Assembly (NCBI GenBank): GCA_030148745.1
Contig: JASBSV010000086.1
Coordinates: forward strand, 1 to 32,655
Direction of reading: 5' to 3'
From: Paracoccaceae bacterium
GTDB lineage: Bacteria > Pseudomonadota > Alphaproteobacteria > Rhodobacterales > Rhodobacteraceae
Length of the DNA: 32,655 nucleotides
The first letter of the stretch is position 1. Each line of letters begins with the position of its first letter. Under the pieces are notes generated by a model, which ran no database searches, was not told where the DNA came from, and was given only the letters and a program-made list of their open reading frames with translations. This document shows positions 1 through 7,548 of this stretch, in pieces. A program made the translations under genes and the position numbers.

Positions 1-182
1 TCGCGATACCCCTTGTCGTCGAATTCGCTGCGCGCCGCGCCGATGATCCGGGCCGTATCAGGCATCTGACCGGCAACGAAACGCCGGTACAGACCCGGCA
101 GAATTTTGCGCCGGGCCAGATCGCCCGTGCCGCCAAAGATCACCAGATCAAATGCATCAACCGGAATTACGCGTGAAACCAT
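1..182 (-). CDS. zwf: Glucose-6-phosphate 1-dehydrogenase, N-terminal part (runs off the window)
   Basis: Only the first 60 codons are present, read leftwards. The enzyme oxidises glucose-6-phosphate to 6-phosphogluconolactone with NADP+, feeding the Entner-Doudoroff and pentose-phosphate routes in the cytoplasm. Residues 12-30 carry the Rossmann nucleotide-binding signature of this family (VIFGGTGDLARRKILPGLY), which is highly diagnostic. I chose the ATG at 182 because a GGATGG stretch lies 5 nt upstream; an in-frame ATG at 191 is possible but has no spaced ribosome-binding site. The gene diverges from the radical SAM gene, and a LacI-type palindrome sits 42-55 nt upstream. The rest of the operon (often pgl, pgi or edd in this group) lies outside the window. 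Confidence 0.93.
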   Translation of the reverse strand, partial: MVSRVIPVDAFDLVIFGGTGDLARRKILPGLYRRFVAGQMPDTARIIGAARSEFDDKGYR

Positions 183-223
183 TGCTGCCATCCACTTGTT
201 TTATCCGCTGGAAACCAACGGAT

Positions 224-237
224 TGTTAGCGCTAACG
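224..237. promoter_or_regulatory. LacI-family operator-like palindrome upstream of zwf
   Basis: TGTTAGCGCTAACG contains the perfect 12-bp palindrome GTTAGCGCTAAC (225-236) with the central CG step typical of LacI-family sugar regulators. It lies in the 208-nt divergent region between zwf and the radical SAM gene, closer to zwf. Repression of zwf by a LacI-type regulator answering to sugar is an inference; the regulator is not in this window. Confidence 0.6.
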
Positions 238-390
238 CGCCCTCCTTACCCGGCCATCGCACCCAAGTCTAGCACCGCATTTATGCATCACAACCGTGTC
301 AGTAAATCGCCGGGGCCTTTTTTATCCGCCGCATTGGCGCTAGCTCTGATCTCAACGCGCCGCCACCGGGCGACAGGAAAGGGCAATGAC

Positions 391-1344
391 GTGAAAGACA
401 CCGCAACAGGCCAACAGGAGCTGTCCAAGTTCCAGAACCCCGAACTGACCGCCAAGGGCGAGCGGCGCGCCAGCGTCGCGCTCAACAATCCCGGCACACT
501 GTGGTTCAACACCGGAACCCTGTGCAATATCACCTGCGCCAACTGCTATATCGAAAGCTCTCCCACCAATGACGCGCTGGTTTATATCACCGCGGACGAG
601 GTAAGTGAATACCTCGACCAAATCGCCCAGCGCCGCTGGCCGGTCACCGAAATCGCCTTTACCGGGGGCGAGCCGTTCATGAACCCCCAGATCGTTGAGA
701 TGACCCGCCGCGCGCTTGAACGCGGCTTTGAGGTTCTGATCCTGACCAATGCGATGCGCCCGATGATGCGCAAACGGGTCCGCGCCGGGCTGCTCGATCT
801 TGCGGCAAACTACCGCGACAAGCTTACGCTGCGCATCTCGGTCGACCACTGGGGCGCCGATCTGCACGACAAGGAACGCGGCAAGGGCAGCTTTGCAATC
901 ATGCTGCAGGGAATGAACTGGCTGCGCGACAATGACATCACCATGACGGTTGCCGGCCGCACCGTCTGGGGCGAGAGCGAGGCCCAGAGCCGCGCCGGCT
1001 ATGCCCGGCTCTTTAAGGAAAACGGCTACCGGATCGACGCCGCCGACCCCGCCCGGACCGTGCTTTTTCCGGAAATGGACGAAACCGCCGATGTTCCCGA
1101 AATCACTGAAAGCTGCTGGGATATCCTCGGCAAATCGCCCCAGTCGGTCATGTGCGCCTCCTCGCGCATGGTGGTCAAACGCAAAGGCGCGGCCAAGCCT
1201 GCGGTTCTGGCCTGCACCTTGCTGCCCTATTCCCCTCAGTTCGAACTTGGCCAGACCCTGCAAGAGGCCGAAGGCAGCGTCGCGCTCAACCACCCCCATT
1301 GCGCCAAATTCTGCGTTCTGGGCGGCGCCAGCTGCTCGGCCTAA
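391..1344 (+). CDS. Radical SAM protein of unknown function with C-terminal cysteine cluster
   Basis: A 317-residue radical SAM enzyme. The CX3CX2C motif that binds the catalytic 4Fe-4S cluster is at Cys45, Cys49 and Cys52 (CNITCANC), followed by the SAM-contacting TGGEPF motif about 35 residues later. The C-terminal quarter holds five more cysteines (in MCASS, LACTLL, HCAKFC and ASC), suggesting an auxiliary iron-sulfur cluster of SPASM or twitch type; this is inferred from spacing only. The GTG at 391 is preferred because GGAAAGGG lies about 7 nt upstream; the reading frame stays open further upstream but that part overlaps the zwf promoter region and looks non-coding. No precursor peptide or partner enzyme is adjacent, so the substrate cannot be named. 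It converges on the HNH gene 51 nt away. Confidence 0.85.
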   Translation: MKDTATGQQELSKFQNPELTAKGERRASVALNNPGTLWFNTGTLCNITCANCYIESSPTNDALVYITADEVSEYLDQIAQRRWPVTEIAFTGGEPFMNPQIVEMTRRALERGFEVLILTNAMRPMMRKRVRAGLLDLAANYRDKLTLRISVDHWGADLHDKERGKGSFAIMLQGMNWLRDNDITMTVAGRTVWGESEAQSRAGYARLFKENGYRIDAADPARTVLFPEMDETADVPEITESCWDILGKSPQSVMCASSRMVVKRKGAAKPAVLACTLLPYSPQFELGQTLQEAEGSVALNHPHCAKFCVLGGASCSA

Positions 1345-1395
1345 GGCCGCCGCTTCTTCTTTGGCAAAATACTCTCGCCGAAGGCCCGCGCCACC

Positions 1396-1980
1396 TCAGG
1401 CGTCCAGCTCGACATCCCAGTACAGAAAATCCATCCAGCTTTCATGCAGGAAATTGGGCGGAAATTTCCGGCCCTGATTTTTCAGCTGCTCTGGCGTCGG
1501 CTGCCCCGGCGGCTTGCGCAATGTCATGCCGCTATGGGCAAGGCTGCGCGAGCCCTTGGCAAGGTTGCAGCGCGAACAGGCGGCCACCACATTGTCCCAG
1601 CTGGTCACCCCGCCACGCGCCCGCGGCACCACATGATCAAAGGTCAGATCCCCCACCGCGCCACAATACTGGCAACAAAATTCATCCCGCAGAAATAAAT
1701 TAAAGCGCGTGAAGGCCACGCGCTTTTGGGGTTTGACGAAATCTTTCAGAACAACAACCGACGGGATCCTGATCTGCGTGGTGGGACTTCGCACCACCTC
1801 GTCATATTCGGCCAGGATCGTCACCCGGTCCAGATAGGCCGCCTTGATCGCCTCCTGCCATGGCCAGAGCGACAGCGGATAATACGACAGGGGCCGGTAA
1901 TCGGCGTTCAGCACCAATGCAGGATGATGCCGCAGACCGCTGGGTTCACGTACGAAATTCGTTCTGAAATCGCCGTCCAT
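1396..1980 (-). CDS. HNH endonuclease family protein
   Basis: A 194-residue protein whose C-terminal half carries a zinc-bound HNH fold: CQYC (Cys103/Cys106), the DHVVPRARGG core (Asp115-His116), Asn130 in the WDN step and CSRC (Cys135/Cys138) followed by Asn139. These are the metal- and zinc-binding positions of HNH nucleases. The N-terminal hundred residues (LNADYRPLSYYPLSLWPW and following) are shared with a widespread bacterial subgroup of unassigned role. It is a single-gene unit with its own promoter and no methylase or specificity partner nearby, so restriction activity is not supported. A housekeeping or DNA-repair nuclease is a guess; the fold is certain, the role is not. Confidence 0.88.
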   Translation of the reverse strand: MDGDFRTNFVREPSGLRHHPALVLNADYRPLSYYPLSLWPWQEAIKAAYLDRVTILAEYDEVVRSPTTQIRIPSVVVLKDFVKPQKRVAFTRFNLFLRDEFCCQYCGAVGDLTFDHVVPRARGGVTSWDNVVAACSRCNLAKGSRSLAHSGMTLRKPPGQPTPEQLKNQGRKFPPNFLHESWMDFLYWDVELDA

Positions 1981-2020
1981 CTCTAAAAGCTTCCCTAGCC
2001 CCTGATCGCCTCTTTTACGC

Positions 2021-2035
2021 GCCCCCTACGGGGGC
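2021..2035. other. Short GC hairpin in the HNH-gene leader
   Basis: GCCCCC-TAC-GGGGGC forms a six-pair stem with a three-base loop, about 40 nt upstream of the HNH start codon and inside the transcript predicted from the promoter at 2070-2097. There is no T tract on either strand, so it is not a standard intrinsic terminator. The rest of the interval to 2227 shows no gene. Confidence 0.45.
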
Positions 2036-2069
2036 CTTCGCCACTGATCCTCTTACCCTGTTAAGACAA

Positions 2070-2097
2070 ACTATATAGGGTGGTAATCGGCTGACAA
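2070..2097 (-). promoter_or_regulatory. Probable sigma-70 promoter for the HNH gene
   Basis: Read on the minus strand, TTGTCA (2097-2092) and TATAGT (2075-2070) are separated by 16 nt. They lie about 90 nt upstream of the HNH ATG in an otherwise gene-free interval. The match to the housekeeping consensus is good, but it has only been judged by eye. Confidence 0.5.
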
Positions 2098-2227
2098 CCC
2101 CCAACCATTAGGGCGGATCAGTTTGAGTATACCCGCCCCGATTTTACGTTTTTATGACAGATTTCGGCGCCGCGCGCCGCAAGGTCGTGGTTTTCACACC
2201 CGCCCGGCGCCCCCCCCGGCGCGGGGC

Positions 2228-2899
2228 TCAGCCCGCCGGCGCCGCGATGCCCAGTTTGTCGCGCATAAAGCCCAGCGCCGCCGAAAGCCCGTCCGGCGCA
2301 ATCCCATGTCCGGCGCCGCGCATGACATGGGCATAGACCTCAAAACCGGCCTCGCTCAGCGTCCTGCCCGCCTCCTCCAGCGAGGCAAATGGCACCACCT
2401 CATCGCCATCGCCATGAAGCAGCAGAACGGGCGGTTTGCTGACCGCCTCAGCGCCAAGGGTTTCAGGATGCAAGAGCCGCCCCGAAAACCCCACCACACC
2501 GGCCAGCGGCGGCTGCCGGCGCGGTGCGATATGAAGGCTCATCATCGTGCCCTGCGAGAACCCAAAAAGCATCACCCGATCGGCGCTCAGCCCCTCGGCC
2601 TGCATCGCCACATCGATAAAACCGTTCAGATCGTCAACCGCCTCAGCCATGGCCGCCTCGGCCGCCGCCGGATCCGACCCATCCAGCCATGGGATCGGAA
2701 ACCACTGAAACCCAAAGGGATTTCCCACGCATTTCTGCGGCGCATCCGGCGCCATGAAGACGGTCTGCGGCATATGCGGCGCCAAAACATCCGCCAGCCC
2801 CAGAAGATCGGCACCATCCGCGCCATAACCGTGCAGAAAAATCACCAGCGCATCGCCCTTTTCCGGGCCCTTGCGCTTGAAGTTCAACTCTCGTGTCAC
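2228..2899 (-). CDS. Alpha/beta hydrolase, phospholipase/carboxylesterase family
   Basis: A 223-residue serine hydrolase of the Abhydrolase_2 (carboxylesterase/acyl-protein thioesterase) family, probably cytoplasmic as no signal peptide is seen. Visible elements are the oxyanion-hole HGYGADG, the nucleophile elbow GFSQG, the acid in HGDGDEVVP and the catalytic histidine in GAGHGI. Family members hydrolyse short-chain esters or lysophospholipids; the true substrate is unknown. The start is the GTG at 2899, which overlaps the TGA of alkA by 4 nt and has GAGAGGG in front, so the gene is translationally coupled to alkA. It is the last gene of the cbiD-cobK-alkA-esterase string. Confidence 0.85.
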   Translation of the reverse strand: MTRELNFKRKGPEKGDALVIFLHGYGADGADLLGLADVLAPHMPQTVFMAPDAPQKCVGNPFGFQWFPIPWLDGSDPAAAEAAMAEAVDDLNGFIDVAMQAEGLSADRVMLFGFSQGTMMSLHIAPRRQPPLAGVVGFSGRLLHPETLGAEAVSKPPVLLLHGDGDEVVPFASLEEAGRTLSEAGFEVYAHVMRGAGHGIAPDGLSAALGFMRDKLGIAAPAG

Positions 2900-3528
2900 T
2901 CGATACCCTCTCGTTTCTTCACCACCCGGTAGTAAGCCCAAAGACAGCGGGCGGCAATGCTGCGCCAGGGCGACCAGGCCGCGGCCATCGCGCGGAAGGC
3001 CCGCTCGCCCGGCCGCCCGGGCAGATCGAAAAGGATCCGCGCCGCCTCGGCAAGCGCCAGATCGCCGGGCGCGAAAACATCCGCGCGCCCCAGCGACAGC
3101 ATGGCGTAAATCTCTGCCGTCCAGGGCCCGATCCCCGGCTGCGCGACCAAAGCGGCGATCACCTCATCATCCGGCGCGCCGCGCAATGCCGCATAATCGA
3201 GATCCGCCGCCGCCAGCGCCCGCAGATAACCGATCTTGGGGCGTGACAGGCCCGAGGCCCTCAGATCTTCATCCGAAGCCGCCAGAATACCCGGCGCGCT
3301 GGCCTGACCGGCCGCCTGCATGCGTCCGATGATCGCCCGCGCCGAAGCGACCGAAACCTGTTGCGCGACAATCGCCTCTGAAAGCGCGCCGAACCCATCG
3401 GGTTTCAACCGCAGAGGCAGCGCGCCGACCTCAGCCAGCGCAGGGGCGAACCGCGGCTCCAGCCGCACGAGCGCCCGCGCGCCCTCCTCCAGACAGGCCC
3501 GGCTGCGGATGATCCGCCCGGGGCTCAC
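2896..3528 (-). CDS. DNA-3-methyladenine glycosylase II, AlkA-type
   Basis: A 210-residue HhH-GPD glycosylase that would remove alkylated bases such as 3-methyladenine. The helix-hairpin-helix is LVAQPGIGPWTA (about 127-138), and the catalytic aspartate is Asp156 in FAPGDLAL. The IVAQQVS segment near residue 53 is typical of the AlkA group. It is shorter than E. coli AlkA because the N-terminal domain is missing, which is normal for the small bacterial form. The GTG at 3528 overlaps the cobK stop by 4 nt, with AGGGGG just upstream; a TTG at 3543 is an alternative. Its place between a cobalamin gene and an esterase, both with overlapping stop/start codons, is unusual for a repair gene. Confidence 0.87.
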   Translation of the reverse strand: MSPGRIIRSRACLEEGARALVRLEPRFAPALAEVGALPLRLKPDGFGALSEAIVAQQVSVASARAIIGRMQAAGQASAPGILAASDEDLRASGLSRPKIGYLRALAAADLDYAALRGAPDDEVIAALVAQPGIGPWTAEIYAMLSLGRADVFAPGDLALAEAARILFDLPGRPGERAFRAMAAAWSPWRSIAARCLWAYYRVVKKREGIE

Positions 3529-4253
3529 AGCCCCCTCACCCAATCGAGCGCCGCCTCCACCGTCTCAACCCGCTCCGCCTCGGGCTGGGCCGGGCGGCGG
3601 ATCATCACCACCGCTATCCCCAAAAGGCGCGCGGCATCCAGCTTGCTGCGGCTCGCCGCGCCGCCGGCGTTTTTCACGATCAGCCACTCAATCCCCAGAC
3701 GCCGAAACAGCGCCACCTCCTGATCCACCGAAAACGGCGGCCGCCCGATCAGATATTGCCCCCCCTCAAAGGGAAACGCCTGCCCGGGCGAGTCGATCTG
3801 ACGGCACCAGATGCGCCGCCCGGCGAGTCCATCAAAACGCTCAAGCCCCTGCCGCCCGGTGGCCAGAAAAACCGCCGCCCCCTCTGGGACAAGCCGCGCC
3901 GCCTCCTCTTCTTTATCGATCATCGTCCAGTTGTCGCCATCCTGCGGCGTCCAGCCGGGGCGCAAAAGCTGAAGATAGGGCAGCCCGCTGGCCCGCGCCA
4001 CCCGCGCGCTCCGGCGCGAGATCGCGGCGGCAAAAGGATGGGTCGCATCAAGGATCGCCGTGATCTTCTCTTTTGCCAGAAATACTCGAAACCCCTCCTC
4101 GCCGCCAAAGCCGCCGACACGGGTTGCAAGCCCCAGATCCGCCGCCTGCCGCGTCGCCCCGGCGAGCGAGGCGATTGCGTCGCGCCCCTCGCGCGCCAGC
4201 GCGCCGGCGATGGCGCGGGCTTCGGCGGTTCCGGCAAGCAACAGAAGGGTCAT
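3525..4253 (-). CDS. cobK: Precorrin-6A reductase
   Basis: A 242-residue enzyme of the CobK/CbiJ family, which reduces the macrocycle of (cobalt-)precorrin-6A with NAD(P)H in corrin-ring synthesis. The N-terminal LLLLAGTAEARAIA is the nucleotide-binding start of the family, DATHPFA (about 69-75) is the characteristic substrate-site motif, and VKNAGG appears near residue 193. The length is normal. The ATG at 4253 overlaps the cbiD TGA as ATGA, and the stop overlaps alkA, so it sits in the middle of a coupled operon. The sequence alone does not separate the NADPH-using aerobic form (CobK) from the NADH-using anaerobic form (CbiJ). Confidence 0.93.
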   Translation of the reverse strand: MTLLLLAGTAEARAIAGALAREGRDAIASLAGATRQAADLGLATRVGGFGGEEGFRVFLAKEKITAILDATHPFAAAISRRSARVARASGLPYLQLLRPGWTPQDGDNWTMIDKEEEAARLVPEGAAVFLATGRQGLERFDGLAGRRIWCRQIDSPGQAFPFEGGQYLIGRPPFSVDQEVALFRRLGIEWLIVKNAGGAASRSKLDAARLLGIAVVMIRRPAQPEAERVETVEAALDWVRGL

Positions 4254-5308
4254 TGCCCGGCCCGCGCGATCACCGCGCCAGCGCGGTCGACGATGACCAG
4301 ATCGGCGACGATGCCGCTTGGCTCCAGCCGCCTCTGCACCTCACCCAGCGCGCGGTGCGCGACCTCATGGGCCAGCGCCGGACCGGCGCGTTCCAGCGCC
4401 TCAAGCGCAGTATTGGCATCGGCCACGGGCGCCAGCGCCAGCGCCTCGGACCATTGCGACAGTTGCGCCATATCCACCTGACTGCGCCCCGAATGCAGAT
4501 CGCCGGCGCCCTGCGCCAGTTTCGTCATCTTGCCGATGCCGCCGCCGATGGTGACATGCGCCACCGGATGACGCGCCAGATATTTCAGCAGCCCGCCGGC
4601 GAAATCGCCCATATCCAGCATTGCAAAATCGGGCAGATCATAAAGCGCCTGAACCGCCTGTTCGCTGGTGGCACCGGTGCAGCCGGCCACATGGGTCTGA
4701 CCGGCGGCGCGGGCCACATCGATGCCGCGGTGGATCGAGGCGATCCATGCGGCGCAGGAAAACGGGCGCACCACGCCGGTGGTACCCAAGATCGACAAGC
4801 CGCCCCGGATACCCAGCCGCGGGTTCCATGTCTTGCGCGCCAAAGCCTCGCCTCCGGGGATGCTCAGCGTCACCTCGACATCCGGCGCGCGGCCAAATAG
4901 CGCCGCCTGCTCGGCGACGACCTCGCCGATCATCCGGCGCGGCACCGGGTTGATCGCCGGCTCGCCCGCCGCCACCGGCAGGCCGGGCATCGTCACCGTG
5001 CCCACGCCCTGCCCCGCGCGAAAGGTAACCCCCCCGCCCGAGGCCGCAACCCGCGCGATCACCAGCGCGCCATGGGTGACATCGGGGTCATCGCCGGCAT
5101 CCTTGGTGATCCCGGCCTCGGCCCAGCCGGGGCCGGCATCCCGATGGGCCAGCGCGAAAACCGGGGTTTCGCCTTTGGGCAGGGTGATCGTGACCTCATC
5201 CGGAAAACCACCGCCCCAAAGCCGCGCCAGCGCCGCCTTGGTCGCAGCGGTCGCACAGGCGCCCGTGGTCCAGCCCCGGCGCAGCTCTTTTGTCGGTTTC
5301 CTTGCCAT
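4250..5308 (-). CDS. cbiD: Cobalt-precorrin-5B C1-methyltransferase
   Basis: A 352-residue CbiD, the SAM-dependent enzyme that methylates C1 of cobalt-precorrin-5B. The N-terminal GWTTGACATAATKAAL (12-27) is the hallmark of the family, and glycine-rich stretches such as GTTGVVRPFS and TIGGGIGKMTK match the conserved core. I took the ATG at 5308, immediately before the conserved region; the frame is open upstream but without family similarity. It is the first gene of the leftward operon and diverges from cobA across 96 nt. No cobalamin riboswitch elements are recognisable in that gap. CbiD belongs by name to the anaerobic route, so its presence beside CobK and CobB points to a mixed pathway in which it stands in for CobF (inference). 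Confidence 0.94.
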   Translation of the reverse strand: MARKPTKELRRGWTTGACATAATKAALARLWGGGFPDEVTITLPKGETPVFALAHRDAGPGWAEAGITKDAGDDPDVTHGALVIARVAASGGGVTFRAGQGVGTVTMPGLPVAAGEPAINPVPRRMIGEVVAEQAALFGRAPDVEVTLSIPGGEALARKTWNPRLGIRGGLSILGTTGVVRPFSCAAWIASIHRGIDVARAAGQTHVAGCTGATSEQAVQALYDLPDFAMLDMGDFAGGLLKYLARHPVAHVTIGGGIGKMTKLAQGAGDLHSGRSQVDMAQLSQWSEALALAPVADANTALEALERAGPALAHEVAHRALGEVQRRLEPSGIVADLVIVDRAGAVIARAGQ

Positions 5309-5404
5309 GGCGCGAGCATAGACAGTCCTTGCGATGCCGCCAATCCGCTGTTTTCGGTCGCAGCAACCCTTTTCGCGGGTGCAGAACGGGGCCATAACAC
5401 AGCT

Positions 5405-6250
5405 ATGACCGATTCACTTCCACAGGCCGACTGGCCCGATTTCGCGCCCGGCTGGGTCTGGCTCTGCGGCGCGGGCCCCGGCGATCCGGGGCTTTTGACG
5501 CTGCATGCGCTGAGCGCCATGCGGCAGGCCGATGTGATCGTCTATGACGCGCTGGTTGCGCCCGAAATTCTGGACTGGGCGCCGGGGGCCGAAAAGATCT
5601 ATGCCGGCAAGCGCGGCGGCAAGCCTTCGGCCAAACAGCGCGACATCTCGCTGCATCTGGTGGAACTGGCCGAGGCGGGCAAACGGGTGCTGCGCCTGAA
5701 AGGCGGCGATCCCTTTGTCTTTGGGCGCGGCGGCGAAGAGGCGCAGACACTGGTTCAGCACGGGATCCCGATCCGTATCATCCCGGGGATTTCGGCGGGC
5801 ATCGGCGGGCTGGCCTATGCCGGCATCCCCGTCACCCACCGCGATGTGAACCAGTCGGTCACCTTTGTCACCGGCCATGACCAGTCCGGCCAGACGCCCA
5901 GCGCATTGGATTGGCAAGCGATATCAAAGGCAAGCAAGGTGATCGTGATCTATATGGGGATGAAACATATCGCCCAGATCACGGCAGCCCTGATCGCGGC
6001 GGGCCGCCCCGCCGATGAGCCTGTGGCGATCGCCACCTCAGCCACCACCAGCGACCAGCGCGTGCTGGAAACCACGCTGGCCGGGGCCGAGGCCGCAATC
6101 AAGGACAGCGGGATCGAGCCGCCGGCGATCATCTGTGTCGGTCGCGCGGTCCTGATGCGTCAGGTGCTGGACTGGCAGGCCGGGATCGAAGGGATCGCCC
6201 CGCGCAACCTTGATCCGCTGGGACGCGGGCGCCCCGCCGAAAGCGCATGA
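5405..6250 (+). CDS. cobA: Uroporphyrinogen-III C-methyltransferase (SUMT)
   Basis: A 281-residue tetrapyrrole methylase that adds two methyl groups to uroporphyrinogen III to give precorrin-2, the branch point to cobalamin and sirohaem. Motifs are GAGPGDPGLLTL (22-33), LKGGDPFVFGRGGEE (98-112), the PGISAG loop and IPVTHR, all standard for SUMT. It lacks the extra CysG dehydrogenase/chelatase domain, so it is the stand-alone form. The ATG at 5405 is the first start before the conserved segment; the frame upstream runs antisense through cbiD. Its TGA overlaps the cobB ATG as ATGA, so the two are coupled. Confidence 0.95.
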   Translation: MTDSLPQADWPDFAPGWVWLCGAGPGDPGLLTLHALSAMRQADVIVYDALVAPEILDWAPGAEKIYAGKRGGKPSAKQRDISLHLVELAEAGKRVLRLKGGDPFVFGRGGEEAQTLVQHGIPIRIIPGISAGIGGLAYAGIPVTHRDVNQSVTFVTGHDQSGQTPSALDWQAISKASKVIVIYMGMKHIAQITAALIAAGRPADEPVAIATSATTSDQRVLETTLAGAEAAIKDSGIEPPAIICVGRAVLMRQVLDWQAGIEGIAPRNLDPLGRGRPAESA

Positions 6251-7518
6251 GCCTTGGTCTGATCCTTGCCGCCCCCGCATCGGGAAGCGGCAAGACAACC
6301 CTGACCCTTGGGATTTTGCGCGCCTTAAAGCGGCGCGGCGTGAGGGTGCGCGGCGCCAAATCGGGCCCCGATTACATCGACCCACGATTTCATGAGGCCG
6401 CCTGCGGCGCGCCTTGCCTCAATCTTGATGCCTGGGCGATGGGGCCGGAACGACTGAAATCGCTGGCCGCCGGCCCCGGCCTTTTGCTGATCGAAGGGGC
6501 GATGGGCCTTTTTGACGGCGCGCCGCCGGACGGCAAGGGCTCGACCGCCGATCTGGCGCAGCATCTGGGCCTGCCGGTCACGCTGATCGTCGATGCAAGC
6601 CATATGGCGCAATCGGTTGCCCCGCTGGTGCAGGGTTTTGCCGGATTTCGCGATGACGCGCCGGTCACCGGCGTCATCCTGAACAAACTGGGATCGCCGC
6701 GCCATGAAAAGATGCTGCGCGCCGCACTGGCGCCCTTGGGTCTGCCGGTGCTTGGGGCGCTGCACCGGCAGGATGGGCTGAGCCACCCTTCGCGGCATCT
6801 GGGCCTTGTGCAGGCGGGCGAGCATCCCGATCTTGAGGCTTATCTGGAAGCTGCGGCCGATGCGGTTGAGGCGGCGGTTGATCTGGACGGGCTGGTCAAA
6901 CTGGCCCAACCACTGCCCCAAGACGCCGCAGCCACCCCAATGGCCCCCCCTGCCCAGACAATCGCGATTGCCTCGGATGCTGCCTTTGCCTTTGCCTATC
7001 CTCATCTGTTGCGGGACTGGCGCAGTCAGGGCGCGGCGATCAGCCTGTTTTCGCCACTGGCCGACGAGGCCCCGCAACAGGCCGATCTCATTATCCTGCC
7101 CGGCGGATACCCGGAATTGCACGCAGGGCGGCTGGCGGCGAATGGCACTTTCGCCTCGGCCCTGCGCCGGGCCGCCGAAACAACGCCGATCTATGGCGAA
7201 TGCGGCGGCTATATGATGCTGGGTCATGGGCTGGTTGATGCGGGCGGGGCGCGCCATGAAATGCTGGGGCTTTTACCGCTTGAAACCAGTTTCGCCAAAC
7301 GCCGGCTGTCACTTGGCTATCGGCGGCTGAGCGCAGCGCAAGGCCCCTTTACCGGCAGCTTCAACGCGCATGAGTTTCACTATGCCACGACGCTGAAGGC
7401 CGAGGGGCCCGCGCTGTTTTCCGCCAAGGACGCCGAGGGCACGGAGCTGCCCCAGATGGGGCTGCGCTGCGGGGGTGTTTCGGGATCATTTGCACATATC
7501 ATCGACCGGGCCTTGTAG
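6247..7518 (+). CDS. cobB: Cobyrinate a,c-diamide synthase
   Basis: A 423-residue two-domain enzyme that amidates the a and c side chains of (hydrogeno)byrinic acid using glutamine and ATP. The N-terminal P-loop is ASGSGKTT (11-18), followed by KSGPDYIDPRFH. The C-terminal class I glutamine-amidotransferase-like domain has Cys319 in YGECGGYM as nucleophile and histidines 375 and 378 in HEFHY. The length fits the family. The start codon overlaps the cobA stop. The MFS gene begins 30 nt downstream and may share the transcript. No other late cobalamin gene (cobN, cobO, cobQ) is present in the window. Confidence 0.95.
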   Translation: MSLGLILAAPASGSGKTTLTLGILRALKRRGVRVRGAKSGPDYIDPRFHEAACGAPCLNLDAWAMGPERLKSLAAGPGLLLIEGAMGLFDGAPPDGKGSTADLAQHLGLPVTLIVDASHMAQSVAPLVQGFAGFRDDAPVTGVILNKLGSPRHEKMLRAALAPLGLPVLGALHRQDGLSHPSRHLGLVQAGEHPDLEAYLEAAADAVEAAVDLDGLVKLAQPLPQDAAATPMAPPAQTIAIASDAAFAFAYPHLLRDWRSQGAAISLFSPLADEAPQQADLIILPGGYPELHAGRLAANGTFASALRRAAETTPIYGECGGYMMLGHGLVDAGGARHEMLGLLPLETSFAKRRLSLGYRRLSAAQGPFTGSFNAHEFHYATTLKAEGPALFSAKDAEGTELPQMGLRCGGVSGSFAHIIDRAL

Positions 7519-7548
7519 CCGCTCTGAATTGCCGCTAACGCTTTGCCC

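Noticed and set aside
106-390. N-terminal extension of the radical SAM protein
   Set aside because: It overlaps the zwf start and its operator, has no family similarity, and a better-spaced ribosome-binding site precedes GTG 391.
1396-1980. Restriction or homing endonuclease of a mobile element
   Set aside because: The HNH gene is solitary, with no methylase, intron or repeat signs, and belongs to a broadly conserved chromosomal family.
5309-5404. Cobalamin riboswitch between cbiD and cobA
   Set aside because: The 96-nt gap is too short and no B12-box-like sequence could be recognised on either strand.
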